Source: Alphaproteobacteria bacterium (GTDB lineage: Bacteria > Pseudomonadota > Alphaproteobacteria > Rickettsiales > UBA1997). Taken from it: 41,916 bases of DNA. Under the pieces are notes generated by a model. It made no database searches. It worked only from the letters and a program-made list of their open reading frames with translations, and was not told the origin of the DNA. Below, in pieces: positions 36,501 to 41,769 of the stretch (positions are counted from its first letter, which is position 1; each line of letters starts with the position of its first letter). A program made the position numbers and the translations under genes. The stretch covers positions 1 through 41,916 of the forward strand of contig JAGKWR010000015.1 of the NCBI GenBank assembly GCA_021151765.1. Reading direction: 5' to 3'.

Positions 36501-37455
36501 TTACATCCCTAAAAATTCTATTAGCTCGAAAAAGGGTATTAAACTGTGGTCTTAAGGATCCTTCTCTAGCTGCCAAATCAGCAGCAGCTCTTTGTCTTCT
36601 TTCTGCTTCTTCTCTACGCAACCTTTCCTCTTCTCTGGCTCTAATCACATCATTCGCAATTCGAATCTCATTTCTTATAATGTTTATTTCTTCTTGCAGC
36701 CTTTGATTTGGATCAACAATATTTCGCGGTCTATAAATATTTGGACGATAACGTGCTTCCTCCATTCCTACTGGTTCTGGAGCAGCATCTAACATAGTTG
36801 CGACAAATTCTAAACGCTGAAAAGTAGCATTTGCAAAGACATCCTTATTTGTATCAGAGTGATATTTCTTAAGCAACCTCAGCCGGTTTCTTTTACCATT
36901 GGTAACATGCTCTACTCCTTCCCAAGGAGCTATTGGAAATCTTCTAAGATCAGCTAAATTATTATGATTCTCCGCAACCAATTGTCTATCACGTTCCCTT
37001 AGCGCCAATCTTAATTCAGCCAACCTTCCGATCTCAGCTTCTGTCAAAGCATTTACTAACATTCGATCAATAAGTTGATCAATTTCTCTTTCCGATTCTT
37101 CTTTAACAACAGCTCGGATAGCTTTGTAAATTATGCTATTATTATCCGCTAAATCTTGACCACCAGCATGAGTCATAAGGAATCCTCTAGCATCACTCCC
37201 AATCTGGAATTCTTCAACAACGTCATTTCCAGATTTTATCTGTATTCCGTAAGTATTATGTGCTTCATTAGAAAAAGTGCGATACAAAGAATATTCTCTG
37301 CCCTCTGATCTTATCTTATAACCTTCTACTGCATCACCCTCAGGTAAATTTCTTAAAACATCAAATAACCTCACATGATCAATACCATCTGCTGGATTGA
37401 GTTCCAAAAGATAGGGCGTAACTCCTTGAATATCAGGTAACCTACGGATAAGCAT
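27598..37455 (-). CDS. Giant modular protein, 3285 residues
   Basis: One uninterrupted frame from an ATG. No signal peptide is visible. Residues about 176-224 resemble a DnaJ domain (RLRLLKKYHSDTNKD) with HSD in place of HPD at 199-201, followed by a charged coiled helix (about 248-300). From about residue 300 to the end I count by eye about 19 divergent modules of 70-110 residues, each a helix followed by beta strands with a Y-x-I/V core (for example EYFIKRDRNTNNFEII, DYEITKESEGSYIIREIY). Between them lie helical segments with recurring NLAGVF(Y/K)E(L/M)GI phrases (LKNLAGVFYELGI, KRNLAGVFKEMGI), and Sel1-like repeats at about 2672-2748 and 3072-3127. Residues about 1685-1738 are a Gly/Ala-rich hydrophobic stretch. 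No catalytic domain is recognised. Size, repeats and context suggest a secreted or surface effector; this is inference. Confidence 0.9.
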   Translation of the reverse strand: MLIRRLPDIQGVTPYLLELNPADGIDHVRLFDVLRNLPEGDAVEGYKIRSEGREYSLYRTFSNEAHNTYGIQIKSGNDVVEEFQIGSDARGFLMTHAGGQDLADNNSIIYKAIRAVVKEESEREIDQLIDRMLVNALTEAEIGRLAELRLALRERDRQLVAENHNNLADLRRFPIAPWEGVEHVTNGKRNRLRLLKKYHSDTNKDVFANATFQRLEFVATMLDAAPEPVGMEEARYRPNIYRPRNIVDPNQRLQEEINIIRNEIRIANDVIRAREEERLRREEAERRQRAAADLAAREGSLRPQFNTLFRANRIFRDVNGRTTSLFFSRDVTLNVDGVDTRERSIKVLKNTDDVISSDRLKFSRERVSVTQDGTPIDDLDAKLAILRQYNASPGDQIAANTIYRNGNVGCFINDAGEIFKVEYDAPDSLGNRGPVRIDPFVEPIEWAFGVFSDLNPKGFEQARDEANAASLAEGIGEDGVVVVDIAGVLEKQNLVMNFRNLKQGFLDKLAQVSFEDDREYIFGVDPDRVTITQTGGVGPKVWEIVKGDSVYRIEFAVDGRSIDTIRFRDSGLGALFGDAGYSEPEADNIAQLGDILVQIPTRFDDICRLMQPEDVIAKTSDDGFVSYYQAKENPDGTRYVVKYSYNRSTGNVAPIEIRVIDYDNVDPEVRAAFRDFLNEFETYAVGNPAFPQVQPDEIKQQIFALVEQDPMHVRRDFGTEQYHSFGGRWYRYEGNTLRVIDNIGDESREPDIHELLIELNEIKNRQFQFGVHGDLNSKIKSGLIANIINTGRSEVDAIKIANQFLGFDAITGGLGTPAEPYVFRGVNRDVVGGLVAAGNPLENTLKAFARDRVDVFSHSPVAELKNLAGVFYELGINEDQEPLVPDNAQALVCYQGAMNGGCRAALDSVIRYYEGGIGLDPDDMELDDVEALEQCKDILPNLRRVLDKPDGIIRVNGEEITVQFGVGGFHVTKGGLDFRVGSSLEGYDAEDADQKRTILQIKFALLQEQAVAVQYGIIGARTWITPIVPALTVPALRDERQLFEDFSSITNPFTIEGEGAIPADGWPQYKITKVEGQVDKYDLKKQGDAGASYRIHFENGEVKITKRDSGNANSRAVTATVDDAIEFDRLRQNFTRLRNIGYGWDEPDRQQIIRDKLDQIPNNNTANDNRISFFYNGAEYFIKRDRNTNNFEIITGTQVLFQIEKNLEGTLVLNKTNPAGDGFVVVNDPADFLDATKILQSFRSPREILADIVAKIPSDTQIKVVDRSDPANNKDRYFITAKNEADQLTLKECNYADGIFVNTTTYNPAEVDLDNMDQLNRLLSPYYPDTANILPQRVAGSKNMAQLVNECRNMMFANHDVKKEGGVQATIFELDGEKYYVGGGPSSVMYRADQKLSFSDVLEVSGKLRNKEVQRIVDVANGGIALEEDETKQFIVNIEAALADDNRIAMRLAKGVTNKYNPELAGRIAVDFLGLDADADASKENIEAIYKGAPEGVKKVLREFAQHNVDGFSNDASNPRKRNLAGVFKEMGIHVDPVAPNPAEALSLYREASVVPAVVAPPSPAVATINKSALNNVIRCYRKGIGIDAAQKADYKAKGDVLDDLQWALEKNVAINGYTVVVSDAGFKLSKEGVSSDLIAIGDSVLPEKLDRHHVAALNNIKLQRSSARLQETMKETLDSFSESVARTPYWERALIGATAGPVAIGVALGVGGAAAVGGGVAAGAYYTGVGADRAATLAGVNYAQTPLNVEKRVNVARVGQDADFVDIATIITECAARGVRGEHVQNTGEADEIRKRYQVFEEKTVAQPLLHTKRYSLRRIDAQGNVIKTEPYFFINIDERDPANKKITRIEKRIEGVVDRNNSGVDLGSYSLNAEEQDNQNFEAVAGILGNLRNKKAFENEADVPSIADLRLLQNLDGANPADLNVRYKFKSAGDRRGEDYEITKESEGSYIIREIYADNTGEKKARDYARITITNEENGEMIDVVRVYRANDNHVLPAIDLANRNNGVADADQFWKIRNLMDGLAFREEVTKAEALFDDRLRAMEVDKEYPYTIAVADGNQPTPEYERKYYFVKTLDSKGNPTLHQYKRNADGVFTEVEKGKGFELPRDKLTQEDVAGSFKSWSAAAIGAGILRSDITNALNAPERAAPLFIDRNGAADDVDVLGYETVKIGKKKYNAYRVDDTLYVDDSFKNDNGDVKHLIKRVDSSITGKTLTELDGFETAKAVSDIISEVKRREVEVGVKETRDYLIGKIRQIMPIESEENKKAGDIVDAFLGLRKLQAGEEYPTHADSGLDNKVKKLLKSYADRLAHQEEGEHQVRNLEITEREFQSIHQINPSLRKHFVSVFYDNRAIDRQIGKDAAALKAESQALHNSYAIVNGNGEELRKEIYAQEAARGNIYAAKELAENLSGGNDKEKENGAFLKKALEIVGHNGLTTKQDSIQYQVSFEAYKGIVVKKFDKDGKESEVGRVVFNKSAEAGDESFEITPKSLKQVIQSLEQKSKLETVQDVELSTVETTMRSIAGIFNEKMSAEAKTLHKQEKQKTQVTRNQIQEGKIEEVKKDLIDNLSKIKPYTTPQVTDLVNKLLDNKNEVKPTVLSLQSTEFRKIFLDFVGKNAQVFANSEIDSFKDLAGQFYLGGVGVEVSHTKAQKCFQEASGAVINAQNELTFKPQGNGLAAYHLSLMYEKGSGEVAKNEAFAQSCLEEAAKKGVEVAKAKIAYKKFYGEGLEQNKTEAVRELKSISALNPEVLRIQSQIALDTADMRFAEEIYKKSKSILESKDPLVKKDDPALYEAMANTIRCGAEISTTKQEAHDRIVNLYSMGKNLGDLRCAKKIYEFTQSRTEVIDIFTKVVEAANTPNYSVNISGSKLKSGDYKVKSTSFGYEITLDGIGKDGFRLLSSGTVSEIKNGKIISSSMDDPSFVKLMQAITKVNELKAEESLNVGMELAAITKCIKEINFGNIAPELVAKDILGIRFISKSGMSLDGTSNVKCSSSGNFDDLLGDDSAGNPALIKAALTNLFTEKPGIQSHIIYKAIAGSAIHANFVGKMCRLGIMQNVDDPDNNPIRPTDAEISKKYFTKSAKSGNLEAEYNLAKLEADPNDKKTAIEKVAKKGFQPAIQDYADLQIKTPGQQDSKKLYYSALEKLSWYSQFKEGEKFATTDFEGKKLEFEISKYDEAKGFSLKIKRAGSHQFVDFATLSSLSSVETMSVKNFKGESFNALDANNANQLDVKILSKLVSEISAEKEQTNDREKQIQIRPSSSVYKPVASALGRAMNLVRSNYQ

Positions 37456-37819
37456 ATTTTTTAATTGGATTTGATTATGATTCCACTTTCCAACCTTTGC
37501 ACGAGTGGTTGAAAATCCTCTAAATCAGCATAAACACTAAACTTAGCCTTATTTGCAACAGTTTTTTTCCATCTTTAAAAATCCGTCCGGCGTTGCCTAT
37601 TATAACTTCGGGCCAGAAATTAAACCTCAGGCAAAGAACCAGTGCTACTTTTGCAAAGAAGGCTTTAGCTGTTGCACTCCAGAACCAAAAAGAAAATTCA
37701 TGCAATCCTGACACAGCAATAACTCTGCAAACTTTACTTGCCAAAACTAAGTCGATAAAACGCCACGGCGCAAATGCCCAACGCACAAATTTATCAAAAC
37801 CTCAAAACACAAAAATCCT
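37456..37819. other. Intergenic region with a GC-richer stretch and a possible small ORF
   Basis: 364 bp between the divergent giant gene and the 1093-residue LRR gene. From about 37590 the GC content rises clearly above the surroundings and stays high into the first ~300 bp of the LRR gene. A 76-codon plus-strand frame (37593-37823) ends in a TGA that overlaps the ATG of the LRR gene (ATGA). An 88-codon frame lies antisense to it. I recognise neither product; the plus-strand peptide is basic and polar. It may be a small coupled gene or the remnant of an inserted repeat. Promoters for both flanking genes must lie here, but I see no strong hexamer pair. Confidence 0.35.
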
Positions 37820-40800
37820 ATGAAAACCACCGAATATTTCGCCCGACTTGGCGCCCAAAATCTACGCCGCGCTGTTGGCAACATTGACGGCCACGAAAGA
37901 AAAATCCTCGCCCGCGCCGCCCAACTTCACAAAGAACATGGAATCGAAATCACCCGCGCCCGCCAAATCGCCGATTGCACCAACGAACAATGGGACAGAT
38001 TTTTGCACCTCTTCACCACTGAACGCATGCAAATTGACGATGCTTCAAGAATTTCGCGTTATGATTTGGCAAAACAGCAAAGAGTTTTTGAATTGCAGAA
38101 AAATAACCAACTAAATCTCACAGATGCCGAAAGAATCTCTGGTTACTCAACGGAAAAACAGCAAGAAATTCTGCAGTTCATCGACAAATACAAAATAAAA
38201 TCTACTTACAAAGGTAACATTGCAGAAAAGATCTTAGCTGTCTTGCAACCAACCAACCAAGTAACATCGATTGATCTTAGAAGTTACTACATCGGCCATA
38301 AAGGCGCAATAGCTTTGGCTGAGGCCTTAAAAGATCCAAACTGTAAAGTAACATCGATTGGTCTTGAGCATACCCAAATCGGCTTCGAGGGCGCATCCGC
38401 TTTGGCTGAGGCCTTAAAACACCCAAACTGTAAAGTAACATCGATTAATCTTCAGAGTAACGAAATCGGCTATCAAGGCGCAATAGCATTGGCTGAAAGC
38501 CTGAAAAACCCAAACTGTAAAGTAACATCGATTTATATTGAAGGTAACCAAATCGGCAATCAAGGCGCAATAGCATTAGCTGAGGCCTTAAAACACCCAA
38601 ACTGTAAAGTAACATCGATTAATCTTTGGTATAACCAAATCGGCAATCAAGGGGCATCCGCTTTGGCTGAAGCCTTAAAAGATCCAAATTGCAAAGTAAA
38701 ATCGATTAATCTTGGCGTTAACCAAATCGGCCATCAAGGCTCAATAGCATTGTCTGAAGCATTAAAAGACCCAAACTGTAAAGTAACATCGATTAATCTT
38801 TCGAGTAACCCCAACGGCAAAGAAGTCGCAATAGCATTGGCCGAAAGCCTAAAAGACTCAAACTGTAAAGTAACATCGATTGATCTTGGAGGTAACCAAA
38901 TCGGCAAAGAAGGCGTAATAGCATTATCTAAAAGCCTGAAAAATCCAAACTGTAAAGTAACATCGATTAATCTTGGCAGTAACCAAATCAGCAAAGAAGA
39001 TACAATAGCATTAGCTGAAAGCCTGAAAGACCCAAACTGTAAAGTAACATCGATTAATCTTAGATATAACCAAATCGACAATGAAGGCGCAATAGCATTG
39101 GCTGAGGCCTTAAAAAACCCAAACTGTAAAGTAACATCGATTGATCTTGAGCATAACCCAATCGGCAATCAAGGCGCAATTACATTGGCTGAGGCCTTAA
39201 AACACCCAAACTGTAAAGTAACATCGATTAGTTTTTGGGATAACCACATCGACCAAAAAATTCTTAATCAAATCGATGCTCAATTAAGAATAAACAAAGC
39301 CAGAGCTGAAGAAGAACAAAAGAAACAAGCGGCACAAAACACCACACAATCGCCGGCAACAAAATCACCAGCAACGCAAGAAGAAGAACAGAAAAAAGAA
39401 TCAGCGGCCAAAGCTGGTGAAGATTTGGGAAGTGTTAAAGCTGCGGCGAATGTTTTTGCTGCTGATATTTTGCCAACCAAACCTTCAACCAAAAGTGCAG
39501 ATTTAGAAGAAATTTCCGATGCGGTTTTGGAAGAGATTTTGCGTGATTTTACTGATGCAGAAATTTTGCAGTTGGTTGGTGCAGAATTGCAAGAGCAGCA
39601 ATTATCAGCTAAAAAAGCTGCTGAGGAATTGGCTAAAAAACAAGAAACATTAAAACAAGAAGCATCAAGGCAAGAACAGTTAAAACAACAGCAAGAGGCA
39701 GAAAAGTTAAATCGTCAAATAGCAGAAGTTGTGTTACACAATCAAGATGCAGCGGTTGATTTTGCTAGAATTGTTGAACTGGAAAAAATTGTGCAAAACA
39801 CCGCTGATCTTTCAGCGGCAAATCAGCAAAAGATTGCGCAAGCACAAAACGAATTGGCCGAGATTGATGCCAAATACAAATTAAGCGCTGCTGACCGCGC
39901 AGAAATTGATCACATCGCACACAACCCAAAACTGCAGCAATATTATCAAAGAGCGCAGCGTGCTGTTAACGAAGTTTTTGCGGCGGCGGCGATTATGTCT
40001 TCTGGCGAGTTTGCGCAAGAATCTTCTGATCGCGCTAAATTCTTATCGCAGCTTTCTGGCATTGCTTCTTCTGTGCCTTTTGCTGCTAGTGTTTTGTCAA
40101 TTGCCTCGCAGGTGGCAGAACAAGTTGACGGTTCTGTAAGCGTTGGAAAATTGATCAAAATACAAAATCTTAATCCAAGTGGAAATTCTTTAGATGCAGC
40201 AATTTTTGCAGAAAAACTGGCGCGTCGTTTGGCGATTACTAACGAAGCAGAAATTGTTAGAAGTGACAGTGAACAAGGCAAAATTTCTGGCATCCTAGAT
40301 TTTTTTGCACAAGCGCAAGAAAACTTAACCAAAGTTGCGCGCAAGCAAGTTGGCAAAGTTAGTGAAAATTTTGCACTGGGTTATTTTGGTGAAGAGTTAA
40401 CGCCAAGTGAAGTTGTGGCGTTGGATGATAGCCGCAAGGCTGTGGATTTTGTAACAGCGAAGAAGGTTGAAGATACAAAATTTTGGGGAGCAGAGATTAG
40501 TCGCGGCAATCAAGATTTGGTGGTTGATCAAATTACCCAAGCTGTTTTGCAAAAAACTCCCGTGAAAATGGCGATGAAGATGGCGGTGAAAGTTCCCGCG
40601 CAAGTTGCTGTAACAACAACGCAAAAACTACCAATTCCATCGCAACCAGTTGCGGCTGCTGTTGTTAATATGCCGCCAGCTCCACCACAGCAAAATAACA
40701 ACGCAGATTTGATGGAGATGATTAAGCAAATGCAGGAACAAAATCGACAGATGCAAGCGCAGATGGCGGAACAGGCAAAACAAAATCAGGAATTACGTCA

Positions 40801-41101
40801 AAGAGTTGAAGCTCAAGAAAAAACCATCGAAACCTTGAAAGCAGAAAGAACTGACAGCCAATCAAGCAAATCAACAACTTCCGATGTCAGCTTTGGTAAA
40901 GCAGGATTGCTGCAAAAACAAGTTCAAGACTTGGCTAGCGATCGTCAAAGTGAAAATGCTTCCGCTTTAAGTATATCAGAACAAAGAAGATTAGCCGAGT
41001 TGGAAACTCAAGTTAGCCTTTTATCTACATGTTACAACTTCGCGCCAGAAAATGAACCTCAAGCCGAAAAGAGCCGTTTAGGCTCTTTTCTCCCTCTTTG
41101 A
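37820..41101 (+). CDS. LRR protein with helical N-terminal module and coiled-coil tail, 1093 residues
   Basis: Residues 1-135 form the helical module shared with the 1832-residue protein: MKTTEYFARLGAQNLRRAVG, QWDRFLHLF, then two similar ~33-residue units ending ISRYDLAKQQRVFEL and ISGYSTEKQQEILQF. Residues about 148-490 are ribonuclease-inhibitor-type LRRs of exactly 29 residues (CKVTSINLQSNEIGYQGAIA with following LAESLKNPN). Residues about 490-700 are Ala/Gln/Glu-rich coiled coil. Residues about 715-770 are Ala/Ser-rich and hydrophobic, and the stretch RRLAITNEAEI near 795-805 matches the 600-residue protein. A proline-rich hinge (PPAPPQQNN) leads to a final coiled coil (about 970-1025). 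There is no signal peptide. The first ~300 bp are GC-richer than the rest. A hairpin cluster that includes the last codons follows. A role in binding host proteins is inferred. Confidence 0.9.
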   Translation: MKTTEYFARLGAQNLRRAVGNIDGHERKILARAAQLHKEHGIEITRARQIADCTNEQWDRFLHLFTTERMQIDDASRISRYDLAKQQRVFELQKNNQLNLTDAERISGYSTEKQQEILQFIDKYKIKSTYKGNIAEKILAVLQPTNQVTSIDLRSYYIGHKGAIALAEALKDPNCKVTSIGLEHTQIGFEGASALAEALKHPNCKVTSINLQSNEIGYQGAIALAESLKNPNCKVTSIYIEGNQIGNQGAIALAEALKHPNCKVTSINLWYNQIGNQGASALAEALKDPNCKVKSINLGVNQIGHQGSIALSEALKDPNCKVTSINLSSNPNGKEVAIALAESLKDSNCKVTSIDLGGNQIGKEGVIALSKSLKNPNCKVTSINLGSNQISKEDTIALAESLKDPNCKVTSINLRYNQIDNEGAIALAEALKNPNCKVTSIDLEHNPIGNQGAITLAEALKHPNCKVTSISFWDNHIDQKILNQIDAQLRINKARAEEEQKKQAAQNTTQSPATKSPATQEEEQKKESAAKAGEDLGSVKAAANVFAADILPTKPSTKSADLEEISDAVLEEILRDFTDAEILQLVGAELQEQQLSAKKAAEELAKKQETLKQEASRQEQLKQQQEAEKLNRQIAEVVLHNQDAAVDFARIVELEKIVQNTADLSAANQQKIAQAQNELAEIDAKYKLSAADRAEIDHIAHNPKLQQYYQRAQRAVNEVFAAAAIMSSGEFAQESSDRAKFLSQLSGIASSVPFAASVLSIASQVAEQVDGSVSVGKLIKIQNLNPSGNSLDAAIFAEKLARRLAITNEAEIVRSDSEQGKISGILDFFAQAQENLTKVARKQVGKVSENFALGYFGEELTPSEVVALDDSRKAVDFVTAKKVEDTKFWGAEISRGNQDLVVDQITQAVLQKTPVKMAMKMAVKVPAQVAVTTTQKLPIPSQPVAAAVVNMPPAPPQQNNNADLMEMIKQMQEQNRQMQAQMAEQAKQNQELRQRVEAQEKTIETLKAERTDSQSSKSTTSDVSFGKAGLLQKQVQDLASDRQSENASALSISEQRRLAELETQVSLLSTCYNFAPENEPQAEKSRLGSFLPL
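38261..39300 (+). repeat. 87-bp LRR-coding tandem repeat array
   Basis: Unit starts (GTAACATCGATT) occur at 38261, 38348, 38435, 38522, 38609, 38696, 38783, 38870, 38957, 39044, 39131 and 39218, so the register is exactly 87 bp throughout with no indel. Eleven full units are followed by a diverged cap. The phrase AACTGTAAAGTAACATCGAT is almost invariant, while bases coding for the exposed positions vary. Confidence 0.95.
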
Positions 41102-41134
41102 AAAAGAGAGAAAACGTGCTAAATGCACGTTTTC
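41066..41134 (+). terminator. Hairpin cluster at the end of the LRR gene
   Basis: Three stem-loops in a row: GAAAAGAGCC/GGCTCTTTTC (41066-41090, 5-nt loop, inside the last codons), CTCTTT-GAA-AAAGAG (41094-41108, spanning the stop), and GAAAACGTGC/GCACGTTTTC (41110-41134, 5-nt loop). The first and third are perfect 10-bp stems ending in T runs of four. Together they probably terminate or protect the LRR transcript. Confidence 0.7.
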
Positions 41135-41227
41135 GGCATTTAGTATTACTGAATGGTTTAGATATGAATAGGTGGTGATTTAGGAGAGTTACAGGAAGTC
41201 TGAATCTGGAAAAAAATATCTAAACCA

Positions 41228-41354
41228 CCCGTAACTCATGTAAATCCTCCGGCACTTCGTGCCACCTCCTTTTTCAAAGGAGGCAAAGAACGAATCCTCC
41301 TTTGAAAAAGGAGGTGGCGTGCGCAGCACGACGGAGGATTTCATGAGTTACGGG
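41228..41354. repeat. Symmetric 127-bp palindromic element (MITE/REP-like)
   Basis: Terminal inverted repeats of about 23 bp: left CCCGTAACTCATG-T-AAATCCTCCG (41228-41251), right its complement without the extra T (41332-41354). Between them lie four hairpins arranged nearly in mirror order: GGCAC-TTC-GTGCC, CCTCCTTT-TTC-AAAGGAGG, a spacer CAAAGAACGAAT, CCTCCTTT-GAA-AAAGGAGG, and GTGC-GCA-GCAC. No protein is encoded. The same left end occurs again at 41770, and diverged relatives lie between era and ubiG. Confidence 0.92.
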
Positions 41355-41373
41355 CAGTTTTGATCTGACGGAT

Positions 41374-41709
41374 CTAAAAGCCTCCTTTAACAAAGGAGGA
41401 TTCTTTAAAAACATCGTCATTCAAAAACCTGATCACTTTCAAACCGCATTTTTGCGTAAGAAACTCGGTTCTCTCTTTATCACTAAAAACAATTTTTTCG
41501 ACAAAATGACTTTCACCATCAAGCTCAATCACCAACTGCTTTTTTGAGCAGTAAAAATCGACGATGTAATTGCCGATCGGCTTTTGACGTAAGAAATTTT
41601 CTGGCAGGTTTTTCAAAAATTCGTACCAAAGTTTTTTTTCTGCCAAGGTCATATTCTTGCGCAGATCTTTGGCTTTAAGTTTTAGGTCGGAACGGAATGT
41701 GGTGAACAT
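41374..41709 (-). CDS. DUF559 domain protein (PD-(D/E)XK, Vsr-like nuclease)
   Basis: 111 residues, nearly all DUF559 (PF04480). The pattern is complete: AKDLRKNMTLAEKKLWYEFL, LRQKPIGNYIVDFYC (active-site Asp), KKQLVIELDGESHF (Glu-x-Asp and His), DKERTEFLTQKCGLKVIRFL and the final NDDVF. The fold is related to very-short-patch-repair endonucleases, so DNA cleavage or nicking is expected, but the biological role of DUF559 proteins is poorly known. The last residues (ESSFVKGGF) are encoded by a CCTCCTTT-AAC-AAAGGAGG palindrome at 41381-41399 and the stop follows at once. Copies of the same palindrome family flank the gene on both sides. The start ATG is at 41709. Confidence 0.93.
   Translation of the reverse strand: MFTTFRSDLKLKAKDLRKNMTLAEKKLWYEFLKNLPENFLRQKPIGNYIVDFYCSKKQLVIELDGESHFVEKIVFSDKERTEFLTQKCGLKVIRFLNDDVFKESSFVKGGF
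41381..41399. repeat. Repeat-family palindrome forming the 3' end of the DUF559 gene
   Basis: CCTCCTTT-AAC-AAAGGAGG, a perfect 8-bp stem with 3-nt loop. It lies 26 bp beyond the symmetric element at 41228-41354 and is read in frame as part of the DUF559 C-terminus. Confidence 0.92.
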
Positions 41710-41769
41710 TTTGGTGTGGTGTGGGGAAATTTGTAATTCTGATTTTTTGTAATTTTAATTATGACATTG

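Noticed and set aside
37520..37786. Minus-strand frame of 88 codons upstream of the giant gene
   Set aside because: It is the antisense shadow of a GC-richer stretch; the aromatic-rich product has no recognisable pattern.
38734..39168. Minus-strand frame of 144 codons within the LRR array
   Set aside because: It is the antisense shadow of the 87-bp repeats, which keep several frames open because the unit length is a multiple of three.
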